Positions 1-6,989 of a stretch of 34,665 nucleotides of DNA are shown in pieces. The position numbers and the translations under genes are program-made. Under the pieces are notes generated by a model that did no database searches, was not told the DNA's origin, and saw only the letters and a program-made list of their open reading frames with translations. Source of the DNA: Candidatus Brocadia sapporoensis (GTDB lineage: Bacteria; Planctomycetota; Brocadiia; Brocadiales; Brocadiaceae); the NCBI RefSeq assembly GCF_001753675.2, contig NZ_MJUW02000081.1, positions 1 to 34,665 of the forward strand, read 5' to 3'. Position 1 is the first letter of the stretch; each line of letters starts with the position of its first letter.

Positions 1-198
1 TGGGCGATTCATGCCTAAAAATAACCTTTTTTCAGCTCGAATTGCGAAAGTCGGGTTAATATTCAATTTAAACGGCATACAAAATTACTACGACTGATTC
101 GATGCTATGATCAATGTTTTTTCATGTACGACAGAGGGAAACCAGAAAACCGAATATTCTTCAATAGTTACGACAGAAAAAAACTGTGTTATTGAAGT
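1..198. other. Non-coding left edge
   Basis: I find no open frame with a credible start in this stretch on either strand. It is AT-rich and lies downstream of the minus-strand gene run, beyond its terminator. It probably contains the upstream region of, or the spacer to, a gene outside the window. No promoter close to consensus was recognised. Confidence 0.5.
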
Positions 199-238
199 AA
201 AAAAAGGCTTAATCCGTTTTCTGGATTAAGCCTTTTTT
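199..238 (-). terminator. Rho-independent terminator closing the minus-strand gene run
   Basis: A perfect 10-bp stem, GGCTTAATCC (206-215) pairing with GGATTAAGCC (223-232), encloses a 7-nt loop. It is flanked by a run of A on the left and T on the right, so it has a U-tract when read in either direction. It lies about 30 nt beyond the stop codon of the octaheme cytochrome gene. It should therefore end the long minus-strand transcript and may also stop any plus-strand transcript entering from the left. Confidence 0.9.
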
Positions 239-269
239 ATCGATTTTCTAAAAACTTGTTTTTTAAAAC

Positions 270-1919
270 TTATTCAACCAGGCATTTCTCGCCTTCATGC
301 TTGCATGCAGCCTTGTCTACATCGCCCGGTTTTCTTTTCCAACCCAAGAGCATATCCGTATATTCGCCGTGCTTCCAGAAGTCATAAGCCTTGTGTTCTA
401 TGCCTACCTGATTCTCAAGTGCCTTGAACCTTCTTAACCGGCTTGCCTCACTCTTTATCTGGATAAGCCAACGATCTTGCAAAAAGGCGCCTTTTCCATA
501 CGTGGCGCCATACATCGCTCCATGAGCCATAGCCTTGTACACGGCGTTGGTTATATAGACCAGCATCTCAAAGGATGTACGTTCTATGTCAGAAACGTTG
601 TACATCCTGCCTTCACCACCTAACAGACTGAAGGTATAGTGTCCTGCATAGTCTGGGGCTAAGTCATTCGGCATGGGGTCCAGCATGCCGTCATTATAAA
701 GATCTACCACGATCTTCATGGCCTCACGCCATTTGGTAAAGCTTATCTTTACGGCCTCATCCATAGCCTCAAATTGATCTGTCGCCCATCGGGGTGAATG
801 ACAACCCTTGCAGGTATCAACCCAATTCTGCCTGGCCTCTTTAAACCTTGGCGCCCCCCGGTCAACAAGCGCGGTACCCATATGACTGTTAATCGTAGAG
901 GCTTTCTGAGCATTATGTTCCCCATCTTTCATATGACAATAGGCGCAGGTGGGGGTTTTGTAATTTGCGGGTTTCATAGGTTTTGTCCAATCCCAGGTGT
1001 GCTGCTCTGATTCATAAATCATTCCATGATACGATTCTTTATACATCTCATATTCATAATGATCCAAACCCGTGTGACAAATACCGCAGTTATTGGGTTT
1101 TCTGGCCTCTGCCAGAGAAAAGTCATGCCGTGTATGACAACCGTCACAACGATTCTCCGCTATGCCATGACACGTGGCGCAGGCCGTCACTTCTGCAGCC
1201 GGCTTTGCTATCTGCCACGGTGTTTCCACTATGCTTACATGGAAAGCATACGTATGGGAGCCAAATTTGCCAGCACGGTGGCCATTTTTTTGTTCGGGGT
1301 GGCACTCGCCACAATGCCGCCAGGAAGGCATATAGAGTTGCTGATGATTATTCCCGTGGCATTTATCACAACCCACTATGCCCTTTTCCGCGGTTGCATG
1401 TTTGCTTTTTTTCCACTGCGCAACGATACCTGGTGTTTGTACCATATGACACATAACACATTCTTCATGCTTAAACTCTCCGGAAACGTTTAAGTTTGGA
1501 GTATAGTAATGATCGGGGTCATACCATCGGATAAGAGGTAAAAACCCAAACAGTTTCCCAAATTTACCCTCACCTGGCAGTAGTTCTTCTGGCGGTGTGT
1601 ACGTTGCCGTTAAACCACCGTGGTATAGATCTCCTGAATTATCAGGGCCAATCTTTTCGCCAGTTATTTCAGAGATAATTTGTTGAATAGTCCTCTTGTC
1701 CTTCGGATGAGGCGCCATTTCTTCTTTCTTTACAGGACGAGGAGCAGGCGTCTCTACCCTTGCCACTTCTTCCGGCTTAGCCTGAACTTCTTTTTCTCCT
1801 GCCTGTTTAATAGTAACGGCTTCTGTTTTTTTCACAGCCTGCTGTTCGCAGCCAAACTGGATACAGCCAAACAGGGCAAATACACCCATAAGGGTCACAA
1901 TTCTTGTCCCCTCGCTCAT
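270..1919 (-). CDS. Octaheme hydroxylamine oxidoreductase (HAO)-like cytochrome c, predicted lipoprotein
   Basis: The 549-residue protein has eight CxxCH heme-binding motifs, at residues 154, 184, 203, 247, 258, 278, 325 and 370, followed by about 175 residues without heme motifs. That is the arrangement of the HAO family of multiheme cytochromes, which interconvert hydroxylamine, NO, nitrite or hydrazine. The N-terminus is a short hydrophobic segment ending in a lipobox-like LFGC (C19; a second candidate is QFGC, C24), so it is probably exported and lipid-anchored. A charged, proline-rich linker of about 60 residues follows. The first heme motif lies unusually far in (154). HAO enzymes that oxidise carry a tyrosine cross-linked to the catalytic heme. 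Y461, Y470 and Y474 are possible positions here, but only an alignment can tell. The start has AAGGAG 8 nt upstream. It is the last gene of the run, 82 nt after the DUF2249 gene. The family is certain; the reaction direction is not. Confidence 0.92.
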   Translation of the reverse strand: MSEGTRIVTLMGVFALFGCIQFGCEQQAVKKTEAVTIKQAGEKEVQAKPEEVARVETPAPRPVKKEEMAPHPKDKRTIQQIISEITGEKIGPDNSGDLYHGGLTATYTPPEELLPGEGKFGKLFGFLPLIRWYDPDHYYTPNLNVSGEFKHEECVMCHMVQTPGIVAQWKKSKHATAEKGIVGCDKCHGNNHQQLYMPSWRHCGECHPEQKNGHRAGKFGSHTYAFHVSIVETPWQIAKPAAEVTACATCHGIAENRCDGCHTRHDFSLAEARKPNNCGICHTGLDHYEYEMYKESYHGMIYESEQHTWDWTKPMKPANYKTPTCAYCHMKDGEHNAQKASTINSHMGTALVDRGAPRFKEARQNWVDTCKGCHSPRWATDQFEAMDEAVKISFTKWREAMKIVVDLYNDGMLDPMPNDLAPDYAGHYTFSLLGGEGRMYNVSDIERTSFEMLVYITNAVYKAMAHGAMYGATYGKGAFLQDRWLIQIKSEASRLRRFKALENQVGIEHKAYDFWKHGEYTDMLLGWKRKPGDVDKAACKHEGEKCLVE

Positions 1920-2001
1920 CTCCTTTTCTCCTTTTCTTCAACCATGTTTGATGAGAATAAACCGTATATTTAAAACCTTCGGAACAACGAGTACCGGCTC
2001 T

Positions 2002-2238
2002 TTATTTCTTTGTTATCTCCACCTTCCAAACTTCAGGCCCTTGTTCAACGTATTTCCAGTCCAATTGTCCGCTCCGTTCTGCATCTAACTGATACTTTAA
2101 GGGTTTGGGGTCATGGTCATTTATAAGGATCATCATTTCACCTTTTTTCAGACCGTCAAACGTATTAAATATTTTTGGGTGCCTTTCTCTGGGTACGATA
2201 CTTCTCACATCGAGAACAATGGATGGTGTCTTACTCAT
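2002..2238 (-). CDS. DUF2249 domain protein
   Basis: This 78-residue protein opens with the LDVRxIxPRERHPKIF pattern typical of DUF2249 and carries its NDHDPKPL motif near residue 41. DUF2249 proteins are small, soluble and of unproven function. In many genomes they sit beside denitrification, NO-response or hemerythrin genes, and a TusA-like fold has been suggested for them. A good ribosome binding site (AAAGGGAG) precedes the ATG. It lies 24 nt after the cupin gene and 82 nt before the octaheme cytochrome, so co-transcription with both is likely. A role in nitrogen-oxide metabolism is inferred from the neighbourhood only. Confidence 0.8.
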   Translation of the reverse strand: MSKTPSIVLDVRSIVPRERHPKIFNTFDGLKKGEMMILINDHDPKPLKYQLDAERSGQLDWKYVEQGPEVWKVEITKK

Positions 2239-2262
2239 ATCTCTCCCTTTTTTTCATTTAAT

Positions 2263-2565
2263 TTATCCTACGCTAATAGCCAAAACTATCATTCTTTCTA
2301 CACACTGCATACCTCTAAGTGTTCCCTCGGGAGCAATGATAACCATGTCCTTTTTCATATCAATTTTTTTATCTCCGAGAGTAAATACCCCTTTCCCTTC
2401 TTTTACGTAAAAAATACCCACGCTTTGTCCACCATGGGGCGGAATTTCTTGTCCGGGCTCCATACAAATAAGCGGCATTTTTACCTTTGGCGAAGCGTAA
2501 AGAATATTTGGAATAAAGTGTTCTTTGTTAAATTTAATTTTGTTTTCTAAATATATCGGCTCCAA
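2263..2565 (-). CDS. Small single-domain cupin
   Basis: The product has about 100 residues with a double-stranded beta-helix pattern. The motif PPHGGQSVGIFYVKEGKG matches cupin motif 1 in a reduced form, with one clear His and one Glu, and is followed by GDKKIDMKKDMVIIAPEG in place of motif 2. The incomplete metal-ligand set means a metal site is possible but not assured. I prefer the TTG start at 2565 because AGGAGG lies 10-12 nt upstream. A GTG at 2586 in the same frame lies within or before that ribosome binding site and would add 7 residues. It sits between the DUF1858 and DUF2249 genes. Cupins in such contexts are often sensors or small-molecule binders; the ligand is unknown. Confidence 0.75.
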   Translation of the reverse strand: MEPIYLENKIKFNKEHFIPNILYASPKVKMPLICMEPGQEIPPHGGQSVGIFYVKEGKGVFTLGDKKIDMKKDMVIIAPEGTLRGMQCVERMIVLAISVG

Positions 2566-2617
2566 GGTATAAACGCACCTCCTCACTAATATTCATGCAA
2601 TAGGTAAGGTTATTTCA

Positions 2618-2671
2618 GGATGACAGGAACATTACTAAATGTCATCCGAAAACAACAGAGACTCGAGTCTC
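2618..2671. repeat. Intercistronic inverted repeats between cupin and DUF1858 genes
   Basis: Two separate dyads lie in the gap of about 130 nt. GGATGACA at 2618-2625 pairs with TGTCATCC at 2640-2647 across a 14-nt loop. GAGACTCGAGTCTC at 2658-2671 is a perfect 14-bp palindrome with no loop. Neither is followed by a T-tract in the minus direction, so they are not classic terminators. They could be an mRNA processing or stabilising structure, or an operator for the promoter-distal three genes. Confidence 0.5.
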
Positions 2672-2696
2672 CATTACAATAGAGAACTGATGATTC

Positions 2697-2927
2697 TTAC
2701 GGAATCTTGCTTGTCTCTTTTTGAGCTGCTTCATTTAGTTCTTTCACGAATTTATCAACATCCGTGTTATGCATCATACATGCGAGGTTAATGTCTTCTG
2801 TGCCAAAAGAAGGACAATCGAAGCATCCTTTTCCGAAATATTTTGTAAAAACTGCTTTCGTTGCAGGATATTTCTTTGTTACCTCACCCGTGCTCATTTT
2901 CTTTGTGATGTGAATTTCGTTGTCCAT
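2697..2927 (-). CDS. DUF1858 redox-disulfide domain protein
   Basis: The 76-residue protein matches the DUF1858 / 'hybrid cluster protein-associated redox disulfide' pattern. It has the opening ITKKMSTGEVTKKYP, a GCFDCPSF motif (C35 and C38) and a third cysteine in LACMMHN (C50). Members are small soluble proteins thought to carry a reactive disulfide or bind a cofactor. They often accompany hybrid cluster protein, NO or nitrite reductases, or hemerythrin. AGGAGG precedes the ATG at good spacing. The gene lies 36 nt after the radical SAM gene on the same strand. The domain call is confident. Its partner here, either the radical SAM enzyme or the octaheme cytochrome, is inferred. Confidence 0.82.
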   Translation of the reverse strand: MDNEIHITKKMSTGEVTKKYPATKAVFTKYFGKGCFDCPSFGTEDINLACMMHNTDVDKFVKELNEAAQKETSKIP

Positions 2928-2963
2928 ATTTTTCCTCCTGTAATGATAGAGAGCGTTAAAATA

Positions 2964-4205
2964 CTATCCTACCCCTGCAAGGGTGATTTCCTGATCGGCA
3001 AGTTCGACAGGCGCGATATCTTCTATTTTTACCGGTAACCGCACATTCTTTGGAAGCGGATCAATATATTTTTTCCGGTATGCCTTGCTTTGCATACGGC
3101 AGGTGGGGTACCGCTTGCTAAAGTCAGGATGCGTTACCATTTTCTTCCAGATTTCCTGAATGGGCATGTCACGCACATTCCCGAAATTGATCGGGTTAAA
3201 ATCACAGGGATTAATATCGCCGTATGCCGTCATATAAAATTGTGACTGTGCTCCATAACAACCCACACCACGCGGTGAATTGATAATCGACATACAATTG
3301 ATTCCCATAGGATGGTTCATTTCATGATACTTTTTCGTCAGGGCAATTAATTGTTTCCGGTCTTCTGCCGTTAATATCTTCGATGTGTCCTTCAAGAACC
3401 GACCTGATGGAATACAATCAAAAATCGTTACCTCTGAAAATCCCTGTTCCTGTGCGATTTTTAAGAGTTTTTCAACCTTTCCTGTCTTGATGCTTTCGCC
3501 GGTTGCATAAGTAGAAATCCCCGTCAAGATGCCCGCCTTGCGGCAACGTTCTGCTCCTGCAAAGGCTTTCTGATAGCATCCTGGCACCGCTCTGAACTCA
3601 TTGTGCAGTTCAGGTTCACTGCTATCTATAGAGATATTTAAGGAAAAGAGCCCTGCCTTAGCAAGTTTTTGGACATTCTCTTCGGTAAGGAGCAATCCAT
3701 TAGTAAAAATCATAGAGATTGCCTTGGTTTTATCCACATAGTGAATAAGATCGTAAAGCTCTTCACGGAGCATGGGTTCTCCCCCTACGTAGATAACGAG
3801 GCTTGCACCAAGATCTAATGCACCATCAACTACGGTCTTTATTTCCTCTACTGTAAGCTCTTTTTTTGCAGGATCAATAAAAGGATCTGCACTACAATGA
3901 ATACACTGACACTGACATTTATGGGTAATGGCTAAATTCGCCGTAACAGGGAATGCCATCTTATACAGCATCATTCTCAACTTTCGTTCAAGAAATCTCA
4001 TACCTGCCTGACTGGGAAATGGTGGATTGTACAGGTTGTAAACGTGCATACCCTGAATATTAGCAATTACCTTTAAAGAATTAACTTTTTCAAAAAACTG
4101 ATCCACGTAAGGTTGCAACATTTTGCCCAATACTCCTCCGGCCTTTCCTGCAATTTTACCCTCACGAATCTCAGCGTCGATATGTAAAAAATCGAACGAC
4201 GTCAT
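2964..4205 (-). CDS. Radical SAM protein with C-terminal SPASM/twitch-like cysteines
   Basis: The 413-residue protein has a CxxxCxxC [4Fe-4S] motif at C97, C101 and C104 (HKCQCQCIHCSA), with an extra cysteine at 99. GGEPMLR is the usual SAM-binding GGEP element. The C-terminal third holds GVGCYGAQ, NPCDFNP and PTCRM, three cysteines that resemble a twitch or half-SPASM site for an auxiliary cluster. That suggests modification of a peptide, protein or small molecule of the MoaA/PqqE/heme-maturation type. About 90 residues precede the core and look helical. Its ATG overlaps the stop of the dehydrogenase gene as ATGA, so it is translationally coupled to the lipid A block, yet the genes after it are redox genes. 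The substrate is unknown. It is not the AmmeMemoRadiSam enzyme type by position or architecture. Confidence 0.85.
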   Translation of the reverse strand: MTSFDFLHIDAEIREGKIAGKAGGVLGKMLQPYVDQFFEKVNSLKVIANIQGMHVYNLYNPPFPSQAGMRFLERKLRMMLYKMAFPVTANLAITHKCQCQCIHCSADPFIDPAKKELTVEEIKTVVDGALDLGASLVIYVGGEPMLREELYDLIHYVDKTKAISMIFTNGLLLTEENVQKLAKAGLFSLNISIDSSEPELHNEFRAVPGCYQKAFAGAERCRKAGILTGISTYATGESIKTGKVEKLLKIAQEQGFSEVTIFDCIPSGRFLKDTSKILTAEDRKQLIALTKKYHEMNHPMGINCMSIINSPRGVGCYGAQSQFYMTAYGDINPCDFNPINFGNVRDMPIQEIWKKMVTHPDFSKRYPTCRMQSKAYRKKYIDPLPKNVRLPVKIEDIAPVELADQEITLAGVG

Positions 4206-5245
4206 AATTTGTCCTCCCTACTCTTTGCATTGTGGATTAATTTGAGATTTTTTTCTATTTCGCACACAATATCATTTGCGACCTCAATAGCCTTTAATCC
4301 TTCTTCTCCCGAAACAACAGGCTCTTTGCGTCCTACAACACAATCAACAAAAGAGCTGAGTTCCTTTTTTAGTGGTTCACAATCATCCATTTTTATATGC
4401 TCCACTTTTAATAAGTCACCAAACACATAACTTTTCAAATCGGCAATGGTTGAGACATCCATTTCAGAAAAATTTAAAGCCTTTAACGTCAACTTGGACG
4501 ATTTTTTATATATTAATGCATCCCTTTTCTGATAATCAATAGAAATATATGAATCCTCAGAGAACAATCTCATTTTACGCATCGATGTAATTGATACCCG
4601 ACTCGCGGTAACATTCGCTACACAACCGTTCTGGAATTGGATACGGACGTTTGCAATGTCCTCTTTATCAGAAATGACATTTACTCCCACGGCATCAAAT
4701 TTTTTTATCTTTGACCCCGTTACGTGCAGGATTATATCGATATCATGGATCATCAGATCAAGCACCACACCGATATCTGCAGAACGAAAGGTAAACGGAC
4801 TCAAACGGTGGCACTCAATAAACCGAGGATTGATTGCGAGTTTTTTTATCGCATCTATTGCAGGATTAAACCGCTCAATGTACCCTGCCTGAAGCACGAC
4901 TCCTTTTGTTTTGCTCATAGCAATTAAATCCTTCGCCTCCTGTACTGTGCCTGTCATGGGTTTCTCAATCATGACATGAATTCCGTTCTGAAGAAATTCT
5001 TTTGCTATAGCGTAGTGGGATTTTGTAGGAACTGCTATGCTCACAGCCTCTACCTGGTCAATCACCTCCTTATAGTTTGAAAAATATCTCGTATGGTAGC
5101 GCTGTGCAATTTTCTCTGCTTGCTGAGGCTGGATGTCAACGACCCCAACCAGAGACACCCCTGGCAGTTCCGCATAAATTCTTGCATGCTCCTTTCCCAA
5201 ATGACCAACGCCAATTACCGCAACCTTTAAATCAGACATAATCAA
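4202..5245 (-). CDS. Gfo/Idh/MocA family dehydrogenase, GnnA-like (lipid A context)
   Basis: A Rossmann NAD(P) site (VAVIGVGHLGKEHA) opens the protein, followed by the family EKP motif (HVMIEKPM) and the catalytic-domain motif DIGVVLDLMIHDIDI. The same type of gene sits between lpxA and lpxB in several Gram-negative bacteria. In Acidithiobacillus, GnnA of this family oxidises the 3-OH of UDP-GlcNAc so that GnnB can aminate it, giving a diamino lipid A. Here the gene overlaps lpxA (TTGA: TTG start at 5245; an ATG at 5239 is an alternative) and the radical SAM gene (ATGA). No GnnB-type aminotransferase is present in the window. UDP-GlcNAc as substrate is inferred from context; another UDP-sugar is possible. 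Confidence 0.78.
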   Translation of the reverse strand: MIMSDLKVAVIGVGHLGKEHARIYAELPGVSLVGVVDIQPQQAEKIAQRYHTRYFSNYKEVIDQVEAVSIAVPTKSHYAIAKEFLQNGIHVMIEKPMTGTVQEAKDLIAMSKTKGVVLQAGYIERFNPAIDAIKKLAINPRFIECHRLSPFTFRSADIGVVLDLMIHDIDIILHVTGSKIKKFDAVGVNVISDKEDIANVRIQFQNGCVANVTASRVSITSMRKMRLFSEDSYISIDYQKRDALIYKKSSKLTLKALNFSEMDVSTIADLKSYVFGDLLKVEHIKMDDCEPLKKELSSFVDCVVGRKEPVVSGEEGLKAIEVANDIVCEIEKNLKLIHNAKSREDKL

Positions 5246-6135
5246 GTTGCCATTGCCGCCGGGTATCGAAAAGCCTCCCGATACCTTCCGAACTTACCCT
5301 TGTCGATATTTTTCAGAAAGGTAACCAGATACATGACCTCAGGAGAAACATCTTTATTATCTTCCAATGCTTCCAAGATATTTCTCCTGTTCAATTTGCC
5401 TGAACGGAATATTTTACGAAACGCCTTTTTGATTTCATTAATTTGCCCTTTTGAAAATCCTTCCCTCTCTAATCCAATGACGTTCACCTGACGTATCTTT
5501 GCAGGGTGACCTTCGATAATCATATACGGCGGGACATCCTGAACAATCCTGGTATGGCCTCCTACATAAGCATATCGACCAATAGTCACAAAAGGTTGTA
5601 TACCTACAAGCCCCATTAGCTTGGCACATCTTTCTACCGCAACGTGTCCGCCCAGGAGCACCCCATTTGCCAAAAGCACATTATCCTCGATAATGCAATC
5701 ATGAGCAATGTGCGAATACGCCATGAAAAAATTATTATTGCCGATTACCGTTTTCTCACCGCCTCCAGCCGTACCTTTGTTAATGGTTACACCTTCCCTT
5801 ACCACATTGTTGTCCCCCATGATTAGGGAAGTTCGCTCACCACGATATTTTAGATCCTGCGGTTCAGCCCCCAAAATAGCATTAGGGTGAACAATATTGT
5901 TTTTCCCGATGACCGTAATACCTGCTACAGTAACATTGTTCCTTATAACAGTTCCTTCTCCAAGCGTAACGTCTTTGCCGATTATACTATAAGGGCCAAT
6001 TTCTACCTCTTTGCTCAAAACAGCATCCGGGTGCACAATAGCCGATCTGTGAATCTTCAACCTGTTTCCTTTTTTGTAAATTTCCAATACTTTTGCTCTT
6101 TTCTCATTGCCACGCAATAATTCTTTTCGAATCAC
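5242..6135 (-). CDS. lpxA: UDP-N-acetylglucosamine O-acyltransferase
   Basis: This enzyme catalyses the first step of lipid A synthesis: transfer of an R-3-hydroxyacyl chain from ACP to UDP-GlcNAc, in the cytoplasm. The sequence shows the left-handed beta-helix hexapeptide repeats from about residue 28 to 210, the family motif GAEPQDLKYRGE (89-100) and the catalytic-base region HIAHDC (H142/H145, equivalent to E. coli H122/H125). The C-terminal helical domain follows. At 297 residues it is longer than the usual 255-265 because of about 27 basic residues before the first repeat. The GTG start overlaps the lpxC stop (GTGA), which supports the long form through translational coupling. The GG pair of the acyl-length ruler region (YVGGH) is retained; acyl length cannot be read from this. 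Confidence 0.95.
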   Translation of the reverse strand: MIRKELLRGNEKRAKVLEIYKKGNRLKIHRSAIVHPDAVLSKEVEIGPYSIIGKDVTLGEGTVIRNNVTVAGITVIGKNNIVHPNAILGAEPQDLKYRGERTSLIMGDNNVVREGVTINKGTAGGGEKTVIGNNNFFMAYSHIAHDCIIEDNVLLANGVLLGGHVAVERCAKLMGLVGIQPFVTIGRYAYVGGHTRIVQDVPPYMIIEGHPAKIRQVNVIGLEREGFSKGQINEIKKAFRKIFRSGKLNRRNILEALEDNKDVSPEVMYLVTFLKNIDKGKFGRYREAFRYPAAMAT

Positions 6136-6986
6136 AGATTGTTTACAATCATTTCTGCTAACCGAACATTCAACGAATGCCCGGACCTCTTTGCAATAAT
6201 ACGTCCCTGGATAACGACATTAGCCAAATAAAGATCCCCTATCAGATCTAAAATCTTATGTCTTACCAGTTCACCGGGAAATCGCAATTCTGCAGGTCTC
6301 TGAGAAACTGGTTTTGTCATTGTACCATCTTCATGCACCATGATACTATTTTCATCAGTAACCCCTTTCCCCAAACCAAGCCGCCTGAACTCTTCGATAT
6401 AGGTACTTAACCCAAACGTCCTTGCTGATGCAATTTCCCTGCAAAAACTTTCTTCTGTAACCTCAATATCATACGTTTGTTGCTGAAGAAAGGAATTGTT
6501 AAAATCCAAAGTATATGACAATGCCAATCCTTTTTCGTAAGGAATTGCCAAAATACTTGCATTTCCGTTGTTAACCCCCATGGGTTCTTTGACAACAAAA
6601 ACCTTCTTTACGCCGCCCAGATCAACAACCTCCGCTTTTTTCAGAATTTCAACAAAAAGCTGTGCACTCCCATCTCCCGCCGGAACTTCGCTGCCATTTA
6701 TTTCAATTTCGATATTATCAATTCCTAACCCTGCCAAGGCCGCCATAAGATGTTCTACGCACTCAACCTCTGCATCCCCGCGTTTGAGAAATATGCGCCG
6801 GTAGTTGCTTGATAAAGAGCCAACGTGCGCAGAAATCCTTGGTCGATTTGGTAAATCAACACGAACAAACGATATCCCACTATTTAACAACGCAGGCTTA
6901 AAATGAAGCGTTGTATTTTCCCCCCGAAACATTCCGATACCGGCGCATCCAATTTCCTGCCCGATCGTTTTTTGCGTATTGACCAC
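6132..6986 (-). CDS. lpxC: UDP-3-O-acyl-N-acetylglucosamine deacetylase
   Basis: This zinc enzyme performs the committed deacetylation of lipid A synthesis. Zinc ligands and catalytic residues are visible: ECVEHLMAAL with E78 and H79 (same numbers as in E. coli), the HKxxD motif at H243 and D247, and the general-acid region SGHSLN with H270. Its length of 284 is close to the stand-alone family (about 300). It is not fused to FabZ, as happens in some other phyla. The start is GTG, with AAGGG about 10 nt upstream, 3 nt after the skp stop. Together with lpxA and bamA it indicates a genuine lipid A-containing outer membrane. Confidence 0.95.
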   Translation of the reverse strand: MVNTQKTIGQEIGCAGIGMFRGENTTLHFKPALLNSGISFVRVDLPNRPRISAHVGSLSSNYRRIFLKRGDAEVECVEHLMAALAGLGIDNIEIEINGSEVPAGDGSAQLFVEILKKAEVVDLGGVKKVFVVKEPMGVNNGNASILAIPYEKGLALSYTLDFNNSFLQQQTYDIEVTEESFCREIASARTFGLSTYIEEFRRLGLGKGVTDENSIMVHEDGTMTKPVSQRPAELRFPGELVRHKILDLIGDLYLANVVIQGRIIAKRSGHSLNVRLAEMIVNNL

Positions 6987-6989
6987 AAA

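Noticed and set aside
1171-1176. CACGTG core, possible parS
   Set aside because: The flanks do not match TGTTnCACGTGnAACA, and the sequence is explained by heme-motif codons of the cytochrome gene.
983-1493. Two overlapping plus-strand frames of about 155 codons
   Set aside because: They lie antisense to the octaheme cytochrome and are rich in His, Cys and Tyr because they read its heme-motif codons backwards; no ribosome binding site or family likeness.
2964-4205. Radical SAM protein as the missing member of the AmmeMemoRadiSam trio
   Set aside because: It lies 13 kb away in another operon, and its SPASM/twitch-like C-terminus with CxxxCxxC at residue 97 fits a peptide- or cofactor-modifying enzyme rather than the AmmeMemoRadiSam radical SAM type.
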